Shown here one piece after another: positions 31,398-40,932 of a stretch of 64,000 bases of DNA (positions are counted from its first letter, which is position 1; each line of letters opens with the position of its first letter). The notes beneath the pieces are model-generated. The model worked only from the letters and a program-made list of their open reading frames with translations. It searched no databases and was not told the DNA's origin. Source of the stretch: Seiridium cupressi (lineage: Eukaryota; Ascomycota; Sordariomycetes; Amphisphaeriales; Sporocadaceae); contig JARVKI010000017.1 of assembly GCA_036674765.1 (NCBI GenBank), positions 62,001-126,000 of the forward strand. Reading direction: 5' to 3'. Made by a program: the position numbers and the translations under genes.

Positions 31398-34193
31398 TGC
31401 GAAGACTTGGCGAGCTGAGAATCAGCGATACTAGGTGTCTGGTTTGGTGAATTGCTGGATGTGCCAGGGTAAGAATTGAAGAGCGAGATCAAGAGCCTTT
31501 ATCTTTCCTGCTCGCATGCACCATAACGCCTCTCTGCATATCTCCATATTGTCGACCATCCCCCACTTGCCCCCTTAGGACACCGACGCCCGTCCATGGC
31601 GTATACAGTCGAGACATTTGAATAGATCAGGCAATGGATTCGACCCTAGGAGCGCTCGAGGCCTCAGATTGTGCCACTCTGTCGCCAACGCGTTCCCTGC
31701 CGGCGGGCTCTAATTCGTCAGCTCCGCCAAGATCAAGTCGACGGGCAGCCCGTCCTCGCCATGTTCGCAACCGCATGCTTGGCATCAAACTTCCAAGCTG
31801 AAGCCGCTACCGAGATATCGATCTTGGCAGGTCTAGAAGGGATATATATCCGTAAGGACGGAGCGAAGACTGGAGCATCGCTAGTGCCTCGAGTGCGAAT
31901 GAGGCTCTTAGCGGGGCTTGGCTGCAGGCTGAGGCTTTCCCCGGATCTCGAATGAGAGCTCGCGAATTCCCCACGTGCGTGCTCAAAACCGTTTTTATGG
32001 TCGATCTCCCGCCAAGCCCCGCCGGGGTCTAGCAAAAAGTAAGCTGTCAAGTCCAAGGCACGTTCGTGGTCCCGGGGGCTTGGCACCGCCCGTATATGTT
32101 TCTTCCCGCGGCCATGGAAAAACACTAGAAGCCCACCCGGCAGGGCGGCATACAATCGTGCAAGCCGGTTGATGCACGTGTTTGTGCTTTCTCCCAAGGG
32201 GGTGATTCCCATTGGCCATGGTACTCATCGTCTCGAGCCCATAAACCACACCACCACCACTCGAAACTACACGAATATGGAGTCCCCTAACGACCTGAAC
32301 CAAGTCATCGGGTCTGGGCATGATGCCGTCGGTTGTCATCGGTCAGCGTGATGGCTCCAAACTCTGCTTGCGACTTGCTTGTTAGAGTTCTCATTTGTCA
32401 TTACTCCGAGACAAGCCTGAGCCCGTTGCGATCAACATAACGAAGTTCACAGACGAGACAGACCATCAAATGACCATGGCGAGAGAGGCTTTCGGAGTGC
32501 AAATCTTGTCCCTCTGCCAAGGAAGGCATCGAGGTCCTTAGTTTTTGCGTGATTAAACTCGCGATCCCATCCCGCACCATACCTAGAGATGGCGGCTTTT
32601 GCAGAATTTTCGGATCACGATCCAACACGCTCTATGACCACTGGTGCTTCCACTCTGTGGGGCTTCATCTCTATAGTCACCATGATAGATGGTTTCTTCC
32701 TTTGAGATCGCTTTGTAAATTGGTTAACCTCGTACATAGAGAACTGACTAGGCGCGTTGATACCTATCATTGGACGATTCAGTACACTGGCGGACAAGGA
32801 GCTCACTATTTTAATCCCGGATGACGTGCTTGATTGGTATAGTTACTATCTTTGGCTCAATTTCGCTAAATTCTGAATGGGCCATTAATTTCACTGTCGG
32901 ATGCATGAAGACTACTTTGGTAGTTGCAACCATTAATTGGGCTAATTCATAATTAACTTCAACGTTGAAATTATCACATCATAGAAGGTGTCTATTTGCT
33001 TAGGGATCAGTTCTGCGAAAAATGTACCTGCTATACTCAGTCTATTGTAACAGCACCCCTCTGTCGTCCCATGCGGACTTGAGTTCACATCGCTGCCTCC
33101 CGTGCCGTAGGCACACGAACGCCACGAGATACAATCAAAAGTCAGCATCGGCAGAACGGCAGAATCAGGGGTCCGGCTCTCTCAGCTCATGCAGACATTC
33201 CCTGACCAATGCAGGCGATCGATTCCAACGTTTCCTCGCATTAGTGGGTTCCATCACATCTGAATCACTTGCAGACATGCAGGGAAGCGGAGGTCCCGTC
33301 CGTAGACGCGCCTTCGTGGCGATCATCTAGCCCTTGACACACAGCCAGGCAGCTGTCAGACCACACAGCCCATCCTTGCTTTTGATGTTTCGTCGGTCGA
33401 CAAGTCTGGCTGCTCGGGATTCTAGCCTAGCCGAAATATAAGTCTCGCTCCCCTGTTACCAAACAGGTTACCGAGTAACAGCCATGCTTGGTGGCGATCA
33501 GATGTTCTTCAACCCTTCCTTGCCTACCCGGGCTGCCCCCTGCATGTCGATAGGTTTCAGACTTGTTCTAGAATGATTTACAATCCCGATGCTTATCATG
33601 ATGGAACAGCCAGACCCCGCGGTATAGATCCTACTTGTTCGACTGCTCGAATGTAGTCTTACGCTACGCTGGCGAGCTCGTATAAGCTCCGTTTCTAATA
33701 AGCCTATCCATAAAAACAATGATGAATTTGTAAGTTGCAGCATGTTGTTCGCAGATCATTATTTTCAACCACATCTCTTTCTTAGTTGGTGATAGTTGCG
33801 GTATTTAGATCGATCCAAGTTATCCCCTCGTACTCGAATCGACGGCAAGTAAAAGATTCTTGTGAGGCCTCAACCACATTTTTATCAAAAGAATTTTTTT
33901 TTTTACTCTCTTTTCATCGCCCATTATTACCAGGCGCTCGAAACTATAAATGCTGTTCAGCCGTGCTTGATATGGCATGGTTAAGGATAAGTCGTAGCGA
34001 TTGCCTATGACTGAATCTTGGACATCGTAACTCAGCCCTCTCGAATGGTATATTGCACGTGTGGGGGAAGTATTGGAGCCAATTCGGCTGCCAGACCGAC
34101 CGGCACAGTACGAAATCATCGACGACAGTGGCCATTTCGGTTAGAATTACTATTTCATTGGTCTGTACTTCTTCACTTTGCATCATCACTCCT
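31398..34193. other. Intergenic, 2.8 kb, upstream of the phosphate symporter
   Basis: It contains the symporter promoter with two CACGTG sites. A pair of minus-strand frames (32806 to 32615 and 32628 to 32401) reads as if one coding sequence had been broken by a frameshift near 32628, but the product is not recognised. A run of about 12 T occurs near 33894-33905. No intact gene found. Confidence 0.45.
31972..32180. promoter_or_regulatory. Two CACGTG E-box sites upstream of the phosphate symporter
   Basis: CACGTG occurs at 31972-31977 and 32175-32180, about 575 and 778 bp upstream of the symporter ATG at 31397. CACGTG is the core bound by the bHLH phosphate regulators NUC-1 (Neurospora) and Pho4 (yeast), which control phosphate permeases. 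The location fits; function is inferred, and the hexamer also occurs elsewhere in the window. Confidence 0.45.
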
Positions 34194-34853
34194 TCACACC
34201 CCATGATGGCGCTCCCGTGAGTATGGTGGTGGTGGCGACCTGACACCATGCTCGTTGCCTAGCTCTGCGGCACAGCCAATTTCGTATGGTCTTCCACACG
34301 CAAACATATTGTATGTCGATGTATTGGGTCTGATCCTTGGTGCTCGTATAGTGCTTGGTGCCGCTCTTTCCTTTGGTGACATACGTGGTGGTACACCGTA
34401 CCTTGATGGCATGTAGGACGGAAATGGAAAGGAGGGACGCGATTGCACACACTCGATATAACTGGGAGGAGTTGAGTCTGACTGTACAGACCCACAAGCT
34501 CCCGGATATGTGCTACCCTCGCCTTTGCTACCACGTTTTTTCCAAGTATTAAGACAGGACCTTCCAGCTAACATTATAGGGACGAAGACCAGAATGCCGA
34601 CACAGCAAAGGGGCAATGCGATGATCCAAAACAGGAGAATGCCGACGAACAAGAAAGGCCGCGCCTAACAGGCTTGAGCTAATCGAGGATTCTGCCTCTT
34701 CGAGTCGAGGTGTATGGTCTGGCAAGTTGCTATGACTGCAGGGAAAAGCCATAGAATCAACCCGCCAATGATGACGGCGGCCAAAGCATTCGGGTTTCCT
34801 GCTAATTCCTCGAATCCCCTCGGATTTTGATGGCAGTGTCTTGTTATCAGCAT
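34194..34853 (-). pseudogene. Two-helix membrane protein ORF interrupted by an in-frame TAG
   Basis: One minus-strand frame runs from the ATG at 34853 to a stop at 34194 and is broken only by a TAG near 34665. Before the stop it encodes a hydrophobic helix (about ALAAVIIGGLILWLFPAVIA). Directly after it comes a second helix (GILLFWIIALPLCCVGILVF), then a polar tail rich in Pro, Ser and Tyr ending PPPPYSRERHHG, a PPxY-like motif. The tail and paired helices look like one small fungal membrane protein. I see no good GT donor that would splice out the TAG, so this is either a recent pseudogene, a sequencing error or a missed intron. No family recognised. Confidence 0.4.
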
Positions 34854-35780
34854 CGTGAATGGCGGCCGCGGTTGAACGTATTTGACATCCGCGGGCGGGC
34901 GTTTTGCTCGAATCGAGATTTATGCCGAGTCCGTAATTGACTGGTGGAATTGTTAATGATAGCAACTCCTGCGTGCCTACGGGTGTATGATTGACGCCTT
35001 TTAAGAAATATTGGCTAATTGAACCTGGTGGTGGGTAGGTCAAGGGATGGTTGCTAAGCTCATTGTTCGAAAAGAAGCTCGAAATAGATGCATCCTATTT
35101 GAGTTGTGGCATATCGTGCTTTCTTCTTTTTTATTGGGATGATATCACACAATATCAGAAGGTGCATCTGAGCTCATGCGCATTTGAGACATGCCAACAT
35201 CAGGCAAGAGCCCTCCAACCGGGGATCTTAATTATTTCTAATTGAGCGTTTCCCAAGCGCGAAGTTACGGTAATAACAGAGCTCCAAGATTCAACTTGTG
35301 GGTCAATGATAGACTCTGCACCGGTCACACACGTCCGTCTGTTCGCATGTCGTCATCTTGGATAAGTTTACAACAGGCTGACATCCGCCTCAGGTTGGTT
35401 GGAAGTTGAAACAAGTCACTCTTCTCGGGTCGCAAATTATAGCGCCTCTTCAACGGCCTTTACATATGCCACGCGTAGCAAGTCTTGAGTTTTGTATTCC
35501 GAAAGCACCATCAGTCTCTGATGTGTCGGCCACTTTCTACAGGCATAAAAAAAGTTTTGGTCTCCGAGATTCGATCCGACGATGTAACAACTTACGATGC
35601 AGTACGGTGCGATAAACATCATGCGTCGTGACCAAGCTGTCCATTTCCGGGAATGGCCTTGGAAGAGCAACTGGAACTATACACGACTCCCTGGCTCAAG
35701 CTGCGGTAATAAGCAAAAAGGTCGTGGTCTCCCCTACGTGCAGTCAAACAAGTCCGCCGAGTCTGCTAGTAGCAAAAGCA
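34854..35780. other. Intergenic, 0.9 kb
   Basis: No recognisable coding region. The right end is the downstream flank of the tRNA-Val gene, including its short T-run terminator on the minus strand (AAAA at 35774-35777). Confidence 0.5.
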
Positions 35781-35853
35781 TGATTTAGCCCGGGCTCGAA
35801 CCGGGGGCCTCCTGTGTGTGAGACAGACGTGATAACCACTACACTACTAAACC
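35781..35853 (-). tRNA. tRNA-Val (CAC)
   Basis: Read on the minus strand from 35853. The acceptor stem GGTTTAG pairs with CTAAATC (one G-U) and the discriminator A is at 35781. The D arm is GTG-TAGTGGTTAT-CAC. The anticodon stem TCTGT/ACAGG encloses CTCACAC, giving anticodon CAC at 35818-35820, which reads Val GTG codons. The T arm is CCCGG-TTCGAGC-CCGGG. There is no intron. A TTTT run follows downstream. Confidence 0.93.
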
Positions 35854-36287
35854 TGTTGCTTATTAAGCAGACAAATTAACGGGCTGTGTGTATCGGCGAT
35901 GTGAAATGTTGTTGAGAGCGGAGAATGCGAAGACGCACGATGCCAGTTCCTGTTTGTGAAGACACCAGAGTCCCTCATAGCACGGCCGGTCACGAAATAT
36001 GGCTCCTGCAGAAGAAGACGGGGCGTGGGGGGTTCATGTTGGCAACTGTGGCTGAACCACCCCTCGTTTGTGGCACTGGGAACTAATTAATGGAGGTTGG
36101 CCAACTGGGAGAGTGCGGCTGAAGCTTGTCCACCCGCCTGATCTTAGCGTCGCGCGGGTCCACCGAGTCTGGGGGAGCTTCCGTTGCTGTCTCGTGTTTC
36201 GTGTTCAATTGCCAGCTCACCTCGATCTTGCAGCAACTTGCAACCTCAGCCCATTGATTGCGATCGAGGTTGTACCCAGACATCACA
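35854..36287. other. Upstream region of glucosidase II beta
   Basis: A 434-bp stretch between the tRNA-Val and the next start codon. It should contain the promoter and leader of the glucosidase II beta gene. No distinct site recognised. Confidence 0.5.
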
Positions 36288-38184
36288 ATGAGGCAATTAC
36301 AAGCACTGGTACTCCTGGGCACTGCTGCCAACAGCGGTCTCGTGGCTGCTGGTTCAGCCCCAAGGGGTGTTAGTCCCGAGTGTAAGTGATTCTCAATTGC
36401 CTTGATGGATGACGTCTGGTGATGGCCCCCTAATGCATTGCCTTCACCACGCCCACGTTACAAGCACTGGCGTAAACACTCAAACCCTGGCGATTGCATC
36501 ACAAAACATCATTGCATCGACACTGACTCAATGGTGCACAGTCGTCAGATTCTACGAGCTCAAGGAGAAATTCACTTGCATTGGACACCCTGCGATAACA
36601 ATCTCCAAGTCTCGTGTGAACGATAACACCTGCGATTGTCCCGACGGCTCAGACGAGCCAGGTACCGCTGCCTGCGCATACCTCGACCATCTCTCGCCCT
36701 CGCAACCGCTACCAGCCTCCCTTTCTGGCTCTACCAACACCACCAACGCCCTCCCTGGCTTCTGGTGTGCCAACGAGGGCCACATCGGTGCCTATGTACC
36801 ATTCCTTTACGTAAACGATGGTGTCTGCGACTATGACCTATGCTGCGATGGAAGCGAAGAGTACAAGGGCGTGGGAGGCGTCAAGTGTCAGAACCGCTGT
36901 GGAGAGATCGGCAAGGAGTGGCGCCGGGTTGAGAAGGAGCGTAAGGATAATCTCGAGAAGGCGAATAAAAAGCGCCGTACCATGGCCAAAGAGTCCAAGG
37001 AGCTCAGGCGGCAGGTTGAGGCCAAGATCGAAAAACTGACTGGTGAGATCGCGGACTTGGAGCAGAAGAGGGACGACTTGAAAAAGAAGTATGACGAGGT
37101 TGAGCGCAGTGAACGTGGAAAAGTCGTCAAGGATGCCGGAACGGGCAAACTGGGACAATTGGTTGTACTGGCGAGAGGAAGGGTTAACGAACTTCGGGAT
37201 GCGCTCAGTCTTGTTATCGGCCAGCGAGATGAGCTCAAGGGCAAGATCACCGAGCTGGAAGGTATCCTCGCCGCTTTTAAGGATGAGTACAATCCCAACT
37301 TCAACGACGAGGGTGTGAAGAAGGCCGTCAGGGCCTGGGAGGACTATGCCGCTAAGCTGGGCGAGAAGACGGACGAGGTCAACGATGATGACATCACCGA
37401 GGTCCTCAAGGAAGACAGTGACAACAATGGCATCAACTGGGGCGAGTATGATGATGTTGAGATTACTGACACCGACGTCCGTAAGTATTACATCCAAGGG
37501 TCTAAAGCCGTCACAATGGTTGCTAATACCATCGCAGTCTACAGCCTCGAAGCCTATCTTCCTGAGCCCATCCGTGACTTTGTCCACGATAAGATCAACC
37601 TCCTGCGGATTTGGCTGATTGAGAACGGAGTTCTGGCCGATAATCCTGTGGGTAGCGGCGAGTCACGCCTCGTCGCCGCCGCACGAGAGGCTTACCAATC
37701 TGTTGAATCGGACATCAACTCCAAGAAACGCGAGGCCGACGACAAGAAGAAGGATTTGGAGAAGGACTACGGCCGCGATGATGTTTTCCGCCAGCTCAAG
37801 GACAAGTGCGTTAGCACCGACAGTGGCGAATACACGTACGAGGTGTGCTGGCTTGGTAAGACAGCGCAGAAATCCAAGAAGGGTGGCGGTTCGACCAACA
37901 TGGGCAACTTCGATCGCATCGACTTGGAAGAAAGTGACGAGGAAGAGAGACATGACGGCAAGGGTCTTGGCAGGGGCAAGCGCATGGTTCTCAGGTATGA
38001 GAACGGCCAGCACTGCTGGAACGGCCCCAACAGACGTACTGACGTCTGGCTGGGCTGTGCTGAGACGGAGGAGCTTTGGAGGGTGTCCGAACAGGAGAAG
38101 TGTGTCTATAAGATGGAAGTTGGCACACCAGCGGCCTGTGAGGAGGCTGTCGAGGCTGGAACCCATGGAAGAGACGAACTATAG
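36288..38184 (+). CDS. Glucosidase II beta subunit (PRKCSH/GTB1-like), 559 aa
   Basis: Exons are 36288-36381, 36542-37480 and 37538-38184 (1680 nt). The N-terminus has a signal peptide (RQLQALVLLGTAANSGLVAAG). Two Cys-rich LDLa-like units follow, with DNTCDCPDGSDE and GVCDYDLCCDGSEEY, which bind Ca2+ in the family. A long charged coiled coil spans about residues 150-300. A C-terminal MRH lectin domain (about residues 440-550) has paired Cys and ends near CWNGPNRRTDVWLGC. The last residues are GRDEL, a KDEL-type ER retrieval signal. The protein is the regulatory subunit that recruits the catalytic alpha subunit and binds mannose on N-glycans, so glucose is trimmed during calnexin-cycle folding. 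Exon 2 was started at 36542 because that join gives PEFVRFYELKEKF in frame. The second intron (57 nt) has no in-frame stop. Confidence 0.96.
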
Positions 38185-38684
38185 CAAGTCGACCTCAACT
38201 GAGGGCGCGGACATATTTAGATATCATAGAGGACAGACAACCAGCAACGGCGTCGAGGTGCTTCCATTTTGTGGATTACCAACTGTACCTATAGATTAGC
38301 ACAGTATGCAAGTCGGCATGAAAACAATTATCATGTTGCAATATTTGTCCGCCCCGTGCCTAGCCGGCATTCTGTTGTACCGAGTGGTGGATCTTGCCTG
38401 CTTGCGCCGTATCCCGAACTAACAACCAGGGATTCCGGTGGAGGGAGCAAACCCAAAATAGTACTGCGAAAACCCGGGGGTGACCAAGCTTCTTCTCAAC
38501 CGTTATACCCGATAGCATTAATACTGGCGGCGTGGCTGAAAATCTGCAAGTTTGACGTCTGATGATCTTCTAGCAAGGTATATGGGGCTAGATGGTATTC
38601 CAGCAAACCTGAATACCTCGAGATGCCGTGCGTTGGTTCTCTTGTGTTATTGTAGGAGTAGTTTGGCTGCATCACATTGAATCT
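38185..38684. other. Convergent intergenic region, 500 bp
   Basis: Lies between the stops of glucosidase II beta (plus) and Rtf2 (minus), so it carries two 3' ends. No gene seen. Confidence 0.6.
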
Positions 38685-39536
38685 TCATCGCACGGCCTCC
38701 CTTTTGAGACTATCCATGACCTTTCGACGCTTGTTCTTCTCCTCTTGTTCAGCGAGTACTCTCGCGGTCAAAGATGCTGTCGATGGGTTGTTGATCCGGC
38801 TGTCGATGCCGTTGCTCTTCTCTTTCTTTTCCTTTTTCCTCTTCCCGTCCACGCCATTTTCGACATCGCCATTCGCCACCTCATCCGCCTTGCGCTTTTT
38901 CTTATCTTTGCTCTTGTCTTTCTTGAGGCTGTGCGATAATCCCTTAGCTTTCAAGTCTTCCATTCTGTCCTTTAATTTCTTAATCTCGTCTTCCGATGTC
39001 GGTAGGATGGGGATCACGTTGCTTTCCTCGAACGCTTCACTGCATTCGGGGCAATGACGATCATTCCCTTCCTTGACCTCAGACTCTGATATCTCCTTCA
39101 TTGCTGCCTCCGCAAATACGTGGCCACATGGCACTACGTAAACTGCTTTCGTCGCCGCACCGAGCTCTTTCAAGCTGACGGGACACGCCCTAAACTCTCG
39201 TCCCTTTTCGTCCTTCCGCACGACAAACTTGATCCTCACCACGTCCTTGAGACTCTTGACTCCCGACTCCTTGAATGCCTCGGCCTGCGCCTCGGGCACG
39301 CTGCCATCGTCGCTGGGTAGCAGACACTGTAGTATGGATTCGTAGTTGTAGAGCCGACCGTGGCCATCTGACACGGTGTTTGAGGCGTCCAGTGGCTGTG
39401 AAGATAGCGGACAAAAGTTCCAGAGGTGAGTCAGGGATTCGAGGAGTGTTTCTTTCAGCTCAGAAGATGTGGGCGCACGTGCGGCTTCCTTGACGAGCTC
39501 GCGGCGCTTGGGAATCGAGCCGCCATCATTACCCAT
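38685..39536 (-). CDS. rtf2: Replication termination factor 2 homologue (Rtf2), 283 aa
   Basis: A single exon starting MGNDGGSIPKRRELVKEA, the conserved opening of the family. The N-terminal part has LWNFCPLSSQPL, and a C2HC2-type RING-like motif follows: Cys118 (FRACPVSLKEL), Cys137 and His139 (VVPCGHVFAEAA), Cys162 and Cys165 (RHCPECSEAF). The tail from residue 185 is a Lys-rich, nuclear-localisation-like region ending in coiled-coil basic sequence. In fission yeast Rtf2 stabilises stalled forks at the RTS1 barrier; in vertebrates RTF2 is removed from stalled forks and influences replication restart. Nuclear location is inferred. Start, length and motif order all fit the family. The gene is divergently arranged with TOR. 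Confidence 0.95.
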   Translation of the reverse strand: MGNDGGSIPKRRELVKEAARAPTSSELKETLLESLTHLWNFCPLSSQPLDASNTVSDGHGRLYNYESILQCLLPSDDGSVPEAQAEAFKESGVKSLKDVVRIKFVVRKDEKGREFRACPVSLKELGAATKAVYVVPCGHVFAEAAMKEISESEVKEGNDRHCPECSEAFEESNVIPILPTSEDEIKKLKDRMEDLKAKGLSHSLKKDKSKDKKKRKADEVANGDVENGVDGKRKKEKKEKSNGIDSRINNPSTASLTARVLAEQEEKNKRRKVMDSLKREAVR

Positions 39537-40932
39537 GGTTGCTGCTTGATGTGGGAGGAAATGAAGATGTGGTATGAACTAGATCAATGCTGGAAACAAC
39601 GCGACCATTGACCAGTGGCCGGTCATGAACGGGCTTGCGTTTCGGATTCACCTGGGCGCAGGTGATGCTTCGAAGGGTAGCTTAATGTTATCGTCCTGTA
39701 AGCTTTCGTCCGTCCGTCATCAAAGATAAGTGAAATGGCTCTGAAGTGGTGGCAAAGTGTCAGAAAATCTTTGCGACCGAAAATAGGCGAGAATGCGGAA
39801 GTTTTGTCGGTTGTCGCAACTTGCTTCACTGCCGTGGCGTGGCTGTAAAGTAGAGGCGGCACTGGCTGACTGGTGATCGAAGGCTGTTCCAGAGTTGGAG
39901 CGATAACGATAAGTTCATATCAAGATTTTGATAAGCCAATATGTAGATATCGATAAGAGCTTATTTGGTCCCGCTGCTACATAGTCAAACATTGGAAGTG
40001 ACTACACTGAGAAACCACAACACAATACACACATAACTGAATTCCCCCAAATTCATTCACACATCTTCTAAACACTGATGCCCCCCGATACCTTTGCAAC
40101 AAGGCATCTAGATCGACGATCAGAGACCGACACGACATTATACAGTATCCGCGGACTGTAGCACTTGTATTGCTCGCGATAACGATAAGAGCTTGAGGTA
40201 CACGCTAGAGCGCCGTCGTCGACATCGCACTGTGCACTCCACGCCGTTCTCCATCACCCTCACAGTCAAAAGAGAGCTTGTGCCATCCGCGGGGAGCTGA
40301 AACGGTACCTCGCCAAAAGTTCCGTCAGCCAGTTCCATCGGCAGTAGTGCAAGAGAGTCGAGCCGGGGTCTTGGCGGAACAACCACCGACCTCTGATGCA
40401 AGCTCCAGTCTCGTGAGCTCCTGAACGAGGCGACCGCGCAACTTCTCCAATATTCTCACGCGCGTCATCCACGATACAGTCCTATCCCCCGCACGACCGA
40501 CCTGATTCTGGTGCAGCTGAATGATCATCTGAAAGGATTCGAAGCGTTTGCTGGTCGAATGAAGCCGCGCATCACCAGTGGTCTCTGTCGCCCTCTGCTG
40601 AAGCTACTGTAGCGCGGCTGAGGGCACAGAAGATCTGGGTGAAGAGCTTCGCACCCACGACAAACGTGGTGAAGCGATCGTAGGCAGCCGGACATTCGCC
40701 TGCACATCTTTTGTCTTGTGCATTCATTTGGCGCACCGTTAGCGATCAGACTCGACAAATCGAACCAGCTTGTTCTCCCACGACATCACAAGCAACAGCC
40801 AAAATCAACGTCACCTTTCTCACATTTCATTCGTTCTGTTCTCTATACAACTGAGTGTAGCATTACGCTGGGCGACGAACCCGATCTACGAACCCATAAC
40901 CTGCGACGAAATACCCATACCTTCCACCCATC
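39537..40932. other. Shared upstream region of Rtf2 and TOR, 1.4 kb
   Basis: The bidirectional promoter region between the two starts. It carries a repeated GATA-type motif (separate entry). Minus-strand frames of about 70-87 codons around 40.1-40.8 kb lack recognisable features. Confidence 0.55.
39900..40189 (+). promoter_or_regulatory. Cluster of six GATAA sites including a duplicated 14-mer
   Basis: The 14-mer GCGATAACGATAAG occurs exactly at 39900-39913 and again at 40176-40189. Further GATAAG copies start at 39930 and 39952. All six GATAA cores are on the plus strand within 290 bp, upstream of TOR (start 40933) and of Rtf2 (start 39536, opposite strand). GATA-family zinc-finger regulators (AreA/NIT2 type) bind paired GATAAG sites in nitrogen-controlled promoters. 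Regulatory function here is inferred. Confidence 0.55.
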
